A DNA stretch of 64,000 nucleotides from Pseudomonadota bacterium (lineage in GTDB: Bacteria > Pseudomonadota > Gammaproteobacteria > UBA1113): contig JAJXVU010000007.1 of NCBI GenBank assembly GCA_021781965.1, positions 1 through 64,000 of the forward strand. Reading direction: 5' to 3'. Positions 8,423 to 18,100 of the stretch are shown here, one piece after another. The notes beneath the pieces are model-generated. The model was not told where the DNA came from. It searched no databases and worked only from the letters and a program-made list of their open reading frames with translations. A program made the translations under genes and the position numbers. Within the stretch, counting starts at the first letter, position 1. Every line of letters starts with the position of its first letter.

Positions 8423-9811
8423 ATGGCAGGATACACGCATATGAATCCACTGATTCCACCCGAAATACTTGATGAATTTAGAACTAAAAAATTTAGCGCA
8501 ATCTTTACTTATATTTACCTCCATGAATTCGGATCTATTACCGATGCTGATGGAAACACATTGCTGCATTTAGCTGCTTTACATGATTGCTCCCAAATTA
8601 TTGTCTACTGCATAAAAACGAGCAAAAAAAGTACATCTCTTATGGTTAATAGCAAAAATAAGAACGGGGATACACCTTTGCATCTGGCAATAGGAAATTG
8701 CCGCATAAGAGATATGCATCGCTCTGATTTATGGCCACAGTACGGTAGTGAACACTATAAAAATACTTGCCGTGCTTTACAGAAAGAATATCTGGAAAGA
8801 GGAGAACTTAACGTTCACTACGATCATTATGATATATTTTTTTTATTATGGCTGTTAGGCGCCGATATAAATGCAAAAGATAGCAGAGGGAATCCGCCAT
8901 TGCATATTGCTGTAGCTCTATCTGGAAGTTCAGATAGCTACGATTATAATTATGAGTATAAAAATCATATGCGTGATGAAGAATTGTCGAAAATTGCAAT
9001 AGCCTTAAGAGATGTTTTTGGCGCCACTGAATACCAAGTAGATGTTAAAGGAAGGTCTTTTAAAGATGTAGTGTCCGAAGCTTGCAAGAAGGGACATTTC
9101 GAAGGATTTTTCGGTCATATAATTCGTGATCAAATGACAAAATTAATTGAGGCTCTTGGGAAAGACAAAGATAATGATGTAAAACTCCAGAAAGCCATCG
9201 ATTTTGCAAAAGAATCAGATAGTTTAATGCGTCTTGCTAACTATTTATATCATGATTTAAAGGATTTTAAAAATTCCTATGATGTCTATGCATTAGTTGG
9301 AAAATATCCGTCTGATGACTATATAGAAGCAAATAAAAAAATGGCGGAAGCGATAATGCATTTATTAACTGCCCATGCTGCTGGCTATTGTGAACTATCT
9401 CAAGAAGAAATAGAAGATTATAAAAGAAATTTATTTGTACATACTCTTTTGTCACAAGAGCATGAAGTTGCTGCCAGACTGCTTCAACACGAGTTAATGG
9501 GACTATCCAATCTAACTTTAAAAGTTGGAACATTAGATGGTACTCCAGAATCGTATCTGCCGATAGCTGCCTGCTTTAGACAAGAACACCAGCGAGCAGA
9601 ATCTCTTGCAAAAGAAAATAGCACCCTTAAAGAAGAGAACCAAAATTTAAGGCGTGAGTTAAATGAGTTACGTCAATCTAAAGAAACTCGTAACGATAGT
9701 AGTAGCAGTGAATTTTGGGCAAAAGCCAATGATTCACCTCCTAGAATAGAAATTACACTCAAAGATGCAATCCCAGAGAACCCTCCGTTGCCTACACTAC
9801 GGAAAGAATAA
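8423..9811 (+). CDS. Ankyrin-repeat protein with C-terminal coiled coil
   Basis: A 462-residue protein. Ankyrin units are clear at residues ~40-60 (DADGNTLLHLAALHD), ~75-95 (NKNGDTPLHLAIGN) and ~145-175 (GADINAKDSRGNPPLHIAVAL); an unusual His/Tyr-rich insertion separates the second and third. Residues ~250-370 are helical, and ~390-425 form a coiled coil (ENSTLKEENQNLRRELNELR). The tail is short, Ser/Pro-rich and disordered. Start is ATG 8423, or 8441 (MNPLIPPEI); neither has a strong ribosome-binding site. Ankyrin proteins of intracellular bacteria are frequently secreted host-directed effectors, which is an inference here. Confidence 0.8.
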   Translation: MAGYTHMNPLIPPEILDEFRTKKFSAIFTYIYLHEFGSITDADGNTLLHLAALHDCSQIIVYCIKTSKKSTSLMVNSKNKNGDTPLHLAIGNCRIRDMHRSDLWPQYGSEHYKNTCRALQKEYLERGELNVHYDHYDIFFLLWLLGADINAKDSRGNPPLHIAVALSGSSDSYDYNYEYKNHMRDEELSKIAIALRDVFGATEYQVDVKGRSFKDVVSEACKKGHFEGFFGHIIRDQMTKLIEALGKDKDNDVKLQKAIDFAKESDSLMRLANYLYHDLKDFKNSYDVYALVGKYPSDDYIEANKKMAEAIMHLLTAHAAGYCELSQEEIEDYKRNLFVHTLLSQEHEVAARLLQHELMGLSNLTLKVGTLDGTPESYLPIAACFRQEHQRAESLAKENSTLKEENQNLRRELNELRQSKETRNDSSSSEFWAKANDSPPRIEITLKDAIPENPPLPTLRKE

Positions 9812-9887
9812 GACTGATATAATGGTGAAGAATGTTTTTTATCGGATAATTCAACGTCCGAAGTAAATTGATATTAAGCAAGTGACT

Positions 9888-10022
9888 ATGGCAAATTATA
9901 CTAATCGGGAAGCACGTCTCCGGCAGGCAGGCACAAGAATAGAGGTGATTATTGCCCTTATTACCACTAAAGCTTTTCGTTTAAACTTGAGCTATAGGAA
10001 CATTTTCGGGGGATATATCTAG
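9888..10022 (+). CDS. Possible 44-residue small protein
   Basis: ATG at 9888 opens 44 codons with a basic N-terminal half (NREARLRQAGTRIE) and a short hydrophobic stretch (VIIALI). No convincing ribosome-binding site or family match. It may be the remnant of a longer gene. The rest of 9812-10158 shows nothing else I can support. Confidence 0.2.
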   Translation: MANYTNREARLRQAGTRIEVIIALITTKAFRLNLSYRNIFGGYI

Positions 10023-10158
10023 AACCTTATATTATGGCCTAGTGTAGTGGTTCATTTTGAGTGTATAGGGTCGTGACGGGGTAGTGAGCGCGATGTGACC
10101 AATAAATATGTGTTTAAAAATCAATTGCTTATACATAGAGCCTTATTTCGACTCAGGG

Positions 10159-10213
10159 AAGTAGGTAAAGCCCCTTCATAAGTAGGTACTGTAGATGGTA
10201 TAATTACCTACTT
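10159..10213 (+). promoter_or_regulatory. Fic gene promoter with three AAGTAGGTA boxes
   Basis: The 9-mer AAGTAGGTA occurs at 10159-10167 and 10180-10188 (direct copies, 21 bp apart, two helical turns) and as its inverse TACCTACTT at 10205-10213. The last copy abuts an extended -10 element (TG-G-TATAAT; TATAAT at 10199-10204) and the second overlaps the -35 position. This is the geometry of a repressor binding its own promoter. Confidence 0.6.
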
Positions 10214-10233
10214 GTTTACTTGGATTGATCACA

Positions 10234-11283
10234 ATGAAATCACTTAACTTAGAGTATCTTGATAAGCTGACCTTTACCGTGGAACAAATCAGCACCTTAC
10301 GTGCATTAGGGGAGTATCGCGGAAAGCAGGCGCTTTTTTTTAAACAATCGCCAGAAGCCTTAAAAAGCTTACAATTGGTCGCAAAAATTGAATCAAGCGA
10401 ATCGTCTAACAGGTTAGAAGGAATCGAACTGCCTCACAAAAAAATTGAGGAACTCATATTAAAAAATACAGCGCCGCACAGTCGATCAGAACAAGAAATC
10501 GCAGGGTACCGAGATGCGCTAAATTTGATCCATGAATCTGGCGAGCATATGCCCTTTACCCCTAATATTATCCTCCAACTGCATGACATACTTTGCCACT
10601 ATATGGCAAATCCTGGTGGCCAATGGAAAAGCAGCGATAATGAGATCATTGAAAAACATCCCGATGGTACCAAGCGTATTCGATTTGTACCAACAAAAGC
10701 GCATCTAACGCCTAATGCCGTAGAAGAATTGACAAGTAATTATACCGCAATCGTCGGGCAAAAAAAGCAAGAGGGATTGGTATTAATCCCCTTGGCGATT
10801 CTTGATTTTTTATGTATTCATCCTTTCAGCGATGGTAATGGCCGTATGTCACGGTTATTAACATTGATGTTACTTCATCAATTTGATTATCAGGTTGGTC
10901 ACTATATTAGTTTGGAGAGAATTTTTGAAGAAAGTAAAGAGAGTTATTACGAAACATTACATATAAGTTCTCAGCATTGGCATGAAGGAAAGCATGATGT
11001 TAATCCATGGTTAAATTATTTTTGGGGGGCATTATTGCGCGCCTACAGAGAATTTGAATCCCGTGTTGGTGCCATAACGCAAGGCAGGGGATCTAAAACA
11101 GATCTTATCCAATCTGCTATCAATCGCAGAATAGCCCCCTTTTCCATCGGTGACATTGAATCAGATTGCCCTGGTGTTAGCAGAGAGATGATCAGAAAAA
11201 TCCTACAAAAAATGCGGAACAATGGTGAAATTACAGTAAGCAGTGGCGGGCGAGGCGCAATGTGGCAAAGGATACTGAAATAA
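10234..11283 (+). CDS. Fic family protein with N-terminal inhibitory helix and C-terminal wHTH
   Basis: Starting at ATG 10234 (a TTG lies nine bases upstream), 349 residues. The Fic core motif HPFSDGNGRMSR begins at His196 and is intact. The inhibitory motif [ST]xxxE[GN] is present N-terminally as S58-N-R-L-E62-G63, making this a class II, self-inhibited Fic protein. The last ~60 residues resemble a winged helix (IQSAINRRIAPFSIGDIE ... SREMIRKILQKM). Fic proteins transfer AMP (sometimes other phosphates) to protein hydroxyls. Fic-wHTH fusions are widespread in bacteria and often chromosomal, so this need not be an exported effector. The three repeated boxes in the promoter suggest autoregulation through the wHTH. 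Confidence 0.92.
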   Translation: MKSLNLEYLDKLTFTVEQISTLRALGEYRGKQALFFKQSPEALKSLQLVAKIESSESSNRLEGIELPHKKIEELILKNTAPHSRSEQEIAGYRDALNLIHESGEHMPFTPNIILQLHDILCHYMANPGGQWKSSDNEIIEKHPDGTKRIRFVPTKAHLTPNAVEELTSNYTAIVGQKKQEGLVLIPLAILDFLCIHPFSDGNGRMSRLLTLMLLHQFDYQVGHYISLERIFEESKESYYETLHISSQHWHEGKHDVNPWLNYFWGALLRAYREFESRVGAITQGRGSKTDLIQSAINRRIAPFSIGDIESDCPGVSREMIRKILQKMRNNGEITVSSGGRGAMWQRILK

Positions 11284-11365
11284 CGGAAATACTGTTTATA
11301 AGTGCTTTAACTACTACAAAGATTTGGGATAATGACGTTCGTTAAATGAAATTTTGAGGTAATTT

Positions 11366-12022
11366 ATGAAAAACAACCAGTTAGATCAATCGCAAGTATC
11401 TTCAAGTGAAATGAATATACAGATCCAGGAGGATAAATTATCGACTAGTAAAAGTGTAGGGGAGAGTGCAGGGGAGTATGAAATAATAAAAACGACTTTT
11501 ACAGGGCTGGATTTTCAACTCTGTTTTAATAATAATGGCCGTATAAAAGGGTGTTTCAGCGTGAGTGAGGATGGAGGCCGGTTTTGGCTTAACCGTGAGT
11601 TTGATGACGCCCTTATGAGTCCATACACATCGATCTCAGGTCAAGATGCTTTACGGGAGCTTATTGAGTGTCTCGAAGAGAAAGATATTGATAAATTAAT
11701 ACAATTCTTCGGTATAGAAGGGGCTATAGGTGCTATTGAAGACGACATAGTCACAGTTTTTCTAAACGCCAAGAAATATTTAGACGATTCATCGACATGG
11801 TGCAAGGAGAGATACTCTACACCATCATCGTTTTGGACTCCGACTGCGCTAGAAGCTGACATACCTGAAATAGCATTGATAGAGAACCACAAAAAAGCCA
11901 GACTTATGTGGCAATTCTGGGAAATGGAAACGCCTATATATAATAGTCATAGCCAATGGCTACCGAGAGAGTTACTAGAAGATGTGAACGCATTGATAAC
12001 AACCCCAGCATCCAAAAAATAG
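11366..12022 (+). CDS. Small protein ending in duplicated WLPxE module
   Basis: A 218-residue protein of no known family; ATG 11366 follows GAGGT. The first 40 residues are polar and Ser/Gln-rich. Residues ~45-135 are a globular region without recognisable motifs. The C-terminal ~65 residues hold two related units: YSTPSSFWTPTALEADIPEI (~150-170) and YNSHSQWLPRELLEDVNALI (~191-211), joined by a Trp-rich linker (WQFWEMETP). The same two-unit arrangement closes the ankyrin protein at 33744-34727. The unit looks like a short helical peptide-binding or F-box-like element; function unknown. Confidence 0.65.
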   Translation: MKNNQLDQSQVSSSEMNIQIQEDKLSTSKSVGESAGEYEIIKTTFTGLDFQLCFNNNGRIKGCFSVSEDGGRFWLNREFDDALMSPYTSISGQDALRELIECLEEKDIDKLIQFFGIEGAIGAIEDDIVTVFLNAKKYLDDSSTWCKERYSTPSSFWTPTALEADIPEIALIENHKKARLMWQFWEMETPIYNSHSQWLPRELLEDVNALITTPASKK

Positions 12023-12054
12023 CCAGAGTAAACGCATCGTGCGCCACGAAGCGC

Positions 12055-12339
12055 GGCTCTGTCGCAAACAATTGCGTCACCGCAGATAATCATAAGATGA
12101 ATTTCCTTTGGGCGCAACACTGCAACCTACTTGGGTTTTATGTTTTTTGCGAAATTTATTTTCTAGCTGCGGCGCGTATTCTATCACCCAGCGATTCACC
12201 GTGGAATGGTCTACTGTTATTCCACGTTCCGCCAATCGATTGTTTGAAATGTTTCCATTTAAAACTTAACATCCTTGTCTCCGTATCTTTACAATATAGG
12301 GCCATTTTACATCCTTGGCTCTGAAATTGCGACAGAACC
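12055..12339 (-). mobile_element. Internally deleted IS6-family (IS26-like) element
   Basis: Bounded by GGCTCTGTCGCAA (12055-12067) and the inverse TTGCGACAGAACC (12327-12339), 12 of 13 matching and like the IS26-type terminal repeat. The minus strand reads MLSFKWKHFKQ, the IS6 transposase start, and after a deletion and frameshift ERGITVDHSTVNRWVIEYAP, the family's conserved helix-turn-helix region. The catalytic domain is lost. Full elements are about 800 bp; this is 285 bp. No 8-bp target duplication is visible at its edges. Confidence 0.75.
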
Positions 12340-12495
12340 CGCAAAGGCGGTAGGCCGAAAGGGCTCGACGAAAATAAGCAAGTATTGGCAGTAAAGCTCT
12401 ATAATGAAAAGAAGCACACCATAGAGCAAATCTGCCAGATGATGGGTATATCAAAACCCACTATCTACAAACATATTGAGGCTAAAAAGCAATAA
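12324..12495 (+). pseudogene. Serine recombinase (resolvase/invertase), C-terminal fragment
   Basis: The frame after the in-frame TGA reads RKGGRPKGLDENK, then VKLYNEKKHTIEQICQMMGI and SKPTIYKHIE, the classic linker and HTH_7 DNA-binding domain of Tn3-type resolvases and invertases. The catalytic domain with the nucleophilic serine is missing, replaced by the IS remnant whose right end abuts the fragment. It ends six bases before the convergent gene at 12501. Confidence 0.75.
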
Positions 12496-12500
12496 AAAAG

Positions 12501-13067
12501 CTATTCGCCATTACCACTATTTGTCAGCGATGGTGATCTTTTACTTTTTGCTTCAGAGCCGATGCTGTCATCTTCTTCAATGCTACGTGGAGGAGATAAA
12601 AACGAAGGTGATGAAGGTGATGTTAGAATTGAGCTTGGAGTGTCTGACCGACCCATTCCTAGCTTAATTGCTTGAATAGCAATTTCTGCCAGATTAAAAC
12701 CTTTATGAATAAATTTAGCCCATTGGTATACTGGCAAAGCATTATTAGTTCCTTGTATAAGATCACTTGCCATAGCTCCAAATTTAACTATGGATGCACT
12801 TATTTTTCCAAGAGCTGTAACCCAATCTTTAATGCTTTTCGTTGTAATACCAATAATAAATTGCGTTATTGAAGTGGCTATATGTAAGAGACTATAGCCC
12901 AAACGAAGCCATCTTTTCGTTACATCATCTAAATCGTTAAGGATGTCATCTATATGCTCTTCAATTGTAGAACTCACAAGGTCTACAAGCGTTAGAAAAG
13001 AAGGTAAAAAATTTTGTGCATTAAAAGTAGTATTCTTTGATTCAGGTTCAGACAAAACAGCCGCCAT
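12501..13067 (-). CDS. Orphan helical protein with Ser/Pro-rich tail
   Basis: A 188-residue protein; ATG preceded by GGGAG at good distance. Residues ~20-130 are amphipathic helices with two moderately hydrophobic stretches (YSLLHIATSITQFIIGI, FGAMASDLI). The last ~45 residues are disordered and Ser/Pro/Glu-rich (SSPSSPSFLSPPRSIEEDDS). No family recognised. The disordered, acidic and Ser-rich C-terminus would fit a type IV secretion substrate, but this is only suggestive. Confidence 0.55.
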   Translation of the reverse strand: MAAVLSEPESKNTTFNAQNFLPSFLTLVDLVSSTIEEHIDDILNDLDDVTKRWLRLGYSLLHIATSITQFIIGITTKSIKDWVTALGKISASIVKFGAMASDLIQGTNNALPVYQWAKFIHKGFNLAEIAIQAIKLGMGRSDTPSSILTSPSSPSFLSPPRSIEEDDSIGSEAKSKRSPSLTNSGNGE

Positions 13068-13440
13068 AATAAACTCCCATAAATTTTAGTTAAGAAATAT
13101 TTATTTTACTTTTTATTATTGGTAAAAGTATAGTCGTGACCGTTAAGTCATTTTTAATGATTTTAAAAGTCGCTTTCTTAGAAGGCGTTATTTTATGAAA
13201 ACTTATCAGAGGTCCGGCCGGTATTCAGGTAAAAAACCATCATATCTTTTACAGCATTAAATAAAAACGCTTCTTGAATATAAATCTCGACTCCTGGCAA
13301 AAGATGCTTTTAAAAACAGGGCGCCTATTTAAATATATTTTTTTAACATTCATGAAAAGATATGATAGTTCTTGACTCGAATCCCAGCTCGACCTCCTCT
13401 TGGGCCCTTTGCTTGAATACATCGAAGTGTATTATAATTA
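13068..13440. other. 373-bp gap with long-range inverted repeat
   Basis: ATCATATCTTTT (13239-13250) is repeated in perfect inverse as AAAAGATATGAT (13355-13366), 104 bp apart. A Pro-type CCGGCCGG palindrome lies at 13214-13221. I see no gene and no convincing RNA structure. Confidence 0.3.
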
Positions 13441-14658
13441 TCAACACCTGCATTCGAAATCAGTATGGTTTCGTTCGGGACATCTTCTAAAATTTTCTAT
13501 TGAATAGCAATATCTAAGCCATGGAGAAAAGTAAAAGGTACGCAAATCTTGCATCGCATGATCAATGCCCTTTCGTTGCTCTTCATAGGTAAATTTACTA
13601 TCAAGTACACCTGAATATTTTAGCCAAACTTTGATAAGAATGGCTTCTTTTATTGCAACAGGAGAAAGCTCTGGACTATTACGCCAAGCACTCATGCTTG
13701 GAGGATCAAGTAACATTGCTTTTTCACGTTCATTATAAGTTCCTTTATTACTACCAAAGCAAGCATATGGATACATACCTCCATGATCATTTGCTTTGAA
13801 AGCAATTCTATATGAATATTGGCCATTCGCAATTAGATCTAGCATCATAGTGCTGATTAACAAAGAAGCATTTAAACCGGATGCTTCAACTCCAAACATT
13901 AAAGCGTTAAGATAGTCAAGAAATATGACAACTTGTTCTATATCTAGTGGTTTTAATTTAGCAGTCCAGTCTGGCTCTTTTGTGGAACGAGCTAAACCCC
14001 AGAGTTGTAGCTGAGCAATTTGCGCATCAGCGATTGAATAGCTTTTCTTAATATGAACAATTGCACTAAGTATTTGGCTGTATGACAAATCCGTTTTACC
14101 AAAGCCCTTTATCCACTTTTCATTTTTACTTTTCACCCAATGCTCGGTAACATCAAAATTTCCTATGACAAAGTTGTCCGGCACATGGATTCTATTATTT
14201 TTAATAGGGAATTTAATATCATCATTAAATATGCTAACAGAATCGAATTTTTTTTCTTGTAAAGATAGGTCAAATTGAAAGAAAAAAAAGTCTTTTACTT
14301 CCTCATTTGGCATCATACCTTTCCAACCACCAAGACACATGGGCCATTCTCTAGGGTGCTGGATTGACAAACTTAAGTTTTCAGTCTTGGGCGGTGGAAT
14401 CATTCCAAATCCACCATTATCTTTTTCAGGCTCACATGCATAATCTATAGCTTCTTCTGTCCAACTTTGAACAAAGTCATGAGCCATTTTAATTAAAATG
14501 TTGCCTTTTATGTTTCTATCACAACAAGGTATAGTAGTTGCAATTGCATGTACTTTCTCCTTGCGAGAAAAGAAAGTAATAGAATATGATTTTTCTATTT
14601 CACTGAGGTCATCATCTGAACTATAACCATCCTGTACTGCCGGTATACTTGCTGCCAT
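13441..14658 (-). CDS. Orphan protein, distant paralogue of the protein at 51110
   Basis: A 405-residue protein starting with MAASIPAVQDGYSSDDD; ATG has GAGGA upstream. No known family. Its C-terminal half resembles that of the 578-residue protein at 51110-52846: ADAQIAQLQLWGLARS versus NDAQVARMAKLILLGWES, ISTMMLDLIANG versus VSLMLLDLIEVG, a shared GG-x-x-P block, and SPVAIKEAILIKVWLKY versus GLVNIKSSLIVISWMKA. No signal peptide or membrane segment. Cysteines cluster at the C-terminus (RRCPERNHTDFECRC). A secreted effector is a guess. Confidence 0.6.
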   Translation of the reverse strand: MAASIPAVQDGYSSDDDLSEIEKSYSITFFSRKEKVHAIATTIPCCDRNIKGNILIKMAHDFVQSWTEEAIDYACEPEKDNGGFGMIPPPKTENLSLSIQHPREWPMCLGGWKGMMPNEEVKDFFFFQFDLSLQEKKFDSVSIFNDDIKFPIKNNRIHVPDNFVIGNFDVTEHWVKSKNEKWIKGFGKTDLSYSQILSAIVHIKKSYSIADAQIAQLQLWGLARSTKEPDWTAKLKPLDIEQVVIFLDYLNALMFGVEASGLNASLLISTMMLDLIANGQYSYRIAFKANDHGGMYPYACFGSNKGTYNEREKAMLLDPPSMSAWRNSPELSPVAIKEAILIKVWLKYSGVLDSKFTYEEQRKGIDHAMQDLRTFYFSPWLRYCYSIENFRRCPERNHTDFECRC

Positions 14659-15184
14659 TCTTATAATTCCTCTTCCTTTAAATTTAAGTCTGCTTTATAC
14701 AGACTATGTACTATATGCCAAATTTTGTTGTCAATCGTCCTGTACTAGAATTTAGCACAGGCTATTATCAAATTAATAGCTATTTATTAGACAAAAATTG
14801 CACTTATAGCTTGAATTCACCTCTAGTGAGTTGAAACATTGAAGAAAATGCTTACGCTATAAATAGACCTTAAATTAGGCAGAAAAGGCGGTTTCGTTTA
14901 AAGTTTGAACAATGGAAATATTTTTGGGCGAGGAGCCTCTCAGAAGTTCTGTGTCAATGGATTGAATATTGACATACAGATGCATGCAGGGAAAGCAAAA
15001 TTTCTTTTTAATTCAAGAGGTTACCAAATGTGAAATATTTTACACCCGCCGGTTTCTTTAATATTTTCTTAAGCTTTCTCGGGTATAATCTAAAGCTAAG
15101 AGGTAAATGAATTACCGAGAAGACTCTTCCACCGTACAGGGGGGGAAGCGGTGTAAAAAGTTAGAATAGCAGAGGGTATTTATC
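14659..15184 (+). other. 526-bp gap upstream of the giant phosphatase-ankyrin gene
   Basis: A -10 like TATAAT (15084-15089) sits between AAGCTTT (15071-15077) and AAAGCT (15092-15097), an imperfect dyad that could be an operator; no good -35 is seen. CACCG and CGGTG flank a G-rich tract at 15130-15157 just before the start. No gene is supported in this stretch. Confidence 0.35.
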
Positions 15185-18100
15185 ATGGCATCAGATATCA
15201 ATATAGTCGAGATTGTTGTTGAAAAAGAGCAAGTACAGCAACCAAATACTGACATGTCAAAAGACGCGAGAACACTGAAAGCTGAAGCTGACGCTCAGGC
15301 ACTGAGGTCAATAGTTATTGACCGTATAAATAATACCAATGATGCTCTGCATTTGGCCGGTGGGGTAAGGATTACAAGAACGGCTCCCGAAAAAGGACAG
15401 ATCCAGACTTTGGTTCGTGATGCTACCGCGAGAAAATCTGAACAAAAGATCGACTGGATTGCCGCTTATCAAATGCGGACCTTGAGTTTCCTCATGAGTG
15501 CAATTACTCTGGCGGAGATCCATTCTGAGCATGCTGGCTCAGCGGAAGCAGTTCAACAATTGGATAGTCTATTGTCGCAGATCACAGAATCATCGTGGAG
15601 TCCAGAAGAAACAGCCAAAGAAAATTTTTCTAAACACGTTAAAGCGATGTCTTCAATATTAAAGGGAAAAATAGGCGTTACAGAAAAAAGTTTCTATTAT
15701 GCCAATGGTTGGGTTTCAATGGATCTACCCCCTCAAACCATTGAAACTAAGTCCAAGATGAATGGTACAAATTATATCATTCGCTGTGAGCCTATCTGTG
15801 AATTGACAGGCGAGATAAAAGAAGAATTTGCACGTATTTTACAGAAGGATGAAAAACAATGGCCAATCTGGTACCAGAAATTAGATAAGGATAGCAAAAA
15901 ACTTTGTCAGTATTATGCCGGAAAAATCGCAAAGGGTGAATTGCATCAATTAACACCGGGATTGCGCGGTCTCATACCGGGCTTAAAAAATGCCTATAAA
16001 ACCACGCTTCTTCGCGAAGGGGAAAATGGTACTCAAAATGAGGAATTACTCAGTTTTTACCACACAGCAACAGTGCCTATGGGCAGTGAAAGCTTAGATG
16101 CAACGGAAAATGAACGCTTAACGAAATTAGGTTACCGGGCTATGCAGCAAGGCGCGAAGGGAGATGTGGTTGCTTATACTACTCTGGTGAGCCGTCATGG
16201 AGATACTATCCAGCAAGGACTTCTTACAGCAAAAACAGGGCAAGTCCAGTTCAGGAATCTTATTTACGGGGAAAATAAAGAATTACCTAAACCCGGTGAG
16301 TTTATTGATCATGTTATTAATGATTTCTCAAAGTCGGCTGCGGAAAGTTTGCAGACAGAAGGGCTCCCTTTTTATCATTCTAACGTTTGTCTCAATGGCG
16401 CTAGGCGCTTTGAGCGCTCGAAAGTAAAAGGTTTGAATCAAGTTTTATTCTTTATAGAAGAAAAAATCAATGCCTGTGCAGATGATACACTCAAGGCAGA
16501 ATTTTTGAAGCAGCTTATTACTGCTAGGAAAGAAGTTTATGATTTAAGCACGCAAATTGAAACATTAGCCTCTGGCGATGAAGAAATGCGTGCCTACAAG
16601 AGTTTATTTACCTTTGCGAAATTAATACATAACTATAATCAAAGCGATAAAATCAATCAGGGGCAGGAGATACGGTGGTATTTTGGTTGTGCGAGTGGGC
16701 AAAATAGAACCCAGGCTTTGGCTTATAGTCTGATTCACCAGAGGATCCGTGAGGATCAAAAGTATCTCAAGAAGAACCAGGAACTAAGCCAGTTAGAAGA
16801 AAATGAAATTGCGACTCGCTTAGCTGAGGATGGCCCTTTTACCTATATCAATGGTCCTTATGATTGGAAATTTGGTATTCGTTCAAAATCAGCGGGTTCA
16901 TTTCCAAAGTCATTGTTTCGTCAGGTGCAATCCATGATCTTGTCTTTGGCCGATACTAAAAGGCCTGGAGACGTACTGTACCAACCCAAAAAAGTGGATG
17001 ATTTTTTTGCGGAATTAAATAAAAAGTCGGATCTTTCTTCAGAAAAACTCAGTTCAATATGGAGTAAATATGTTCATGGCAAAAGCGGGATTGCTTTAAA
17101 TGATGAGGCATTGGTTGAGCTTTTGGCCGAGTTAAGGAAATTGAATCAGCGCTATCAAGAGCTGGGTATATCTGATAATGATAATAAATATGCCAAACTT
17201 CTAGGCTTAGCTTTCCAGGATCAATGCCTTGAATTTTTCTTCTGTCAAGATGGCAATAAATATAAAGAAGTGTTTGGCATTATCCAAAGCTTTTATAACG
17301 CTCGGAAAGTACTTAAGGCTCAAGAATTATCAGATCTTATTAAGGAGGTTTTTGTATCAATCAATAAGCGTAAGGATCGTACGCTTATGGTTGACGAAGT
17401 CTATGAGCTGGTGCGGACTGTATTTCCAGATGAAAAAGGCATCATAGATAGCGCATTTGACAGTTATAAAAAAGAACCGCAGATTTCCCGAGGAAACGTA
17501 GCTGATTCTGAGCGCGAAGAAAGCCAGGTTGATTGGAGACTGTCCAATGGTAGTTCTTTATTTCTAGATCAGGAGGAAACTCAAATAGCTACGATTGAAA
17601 CAGCGATCCAGTCCGCAACAAACCTGGTAGAGGTTGAACGGTTGGTAGAAAAAGAAAGGAGACTTATTTCTAGCTTATTAGCAGATGGACATATTGATTT
17701 AGCCTATAATCTTGCAGTAGCATTGGTTGATAGTACCATCTCCATTGACCTTGTACAGAATAATGAGCCTCTTTTGAAGGCTCTAAACAATTTAAAACAA
17801 CAGGTGTCATTGCCACAGGAAGAGGACAACAAGGACAATAAGAAGTTGGCAACAAAAGCTCTGTTATTGGTATCTGAAGAAGTCTTAAATTGTGCGCAGT
17901 ATGTTTCTGAACCTAAGCAGGCGGATGTAAAAAATAAAGAATATAAACCCATTATAACCTCCGATAAAATGCGAGAGATTGTAGGAAAACCTAAAAAAGG
18001 GTTTTTAAGTAGCTGGTGTGATCGCATATTGGGAGCTGTTAATACTATTTGTGAAGTATTGTTTGGCCTAAATGAGTCGCGCAGCTTGACACCCAAGCAT

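Noticed and set aside
13370-13410. Possible tRNA 3' end (CTCGAATCCCAGCTCGA)
   Set aside because: Resembles a T-arm, but no matching acceptor stem, D-arm or anticodon arm can be built upstream.
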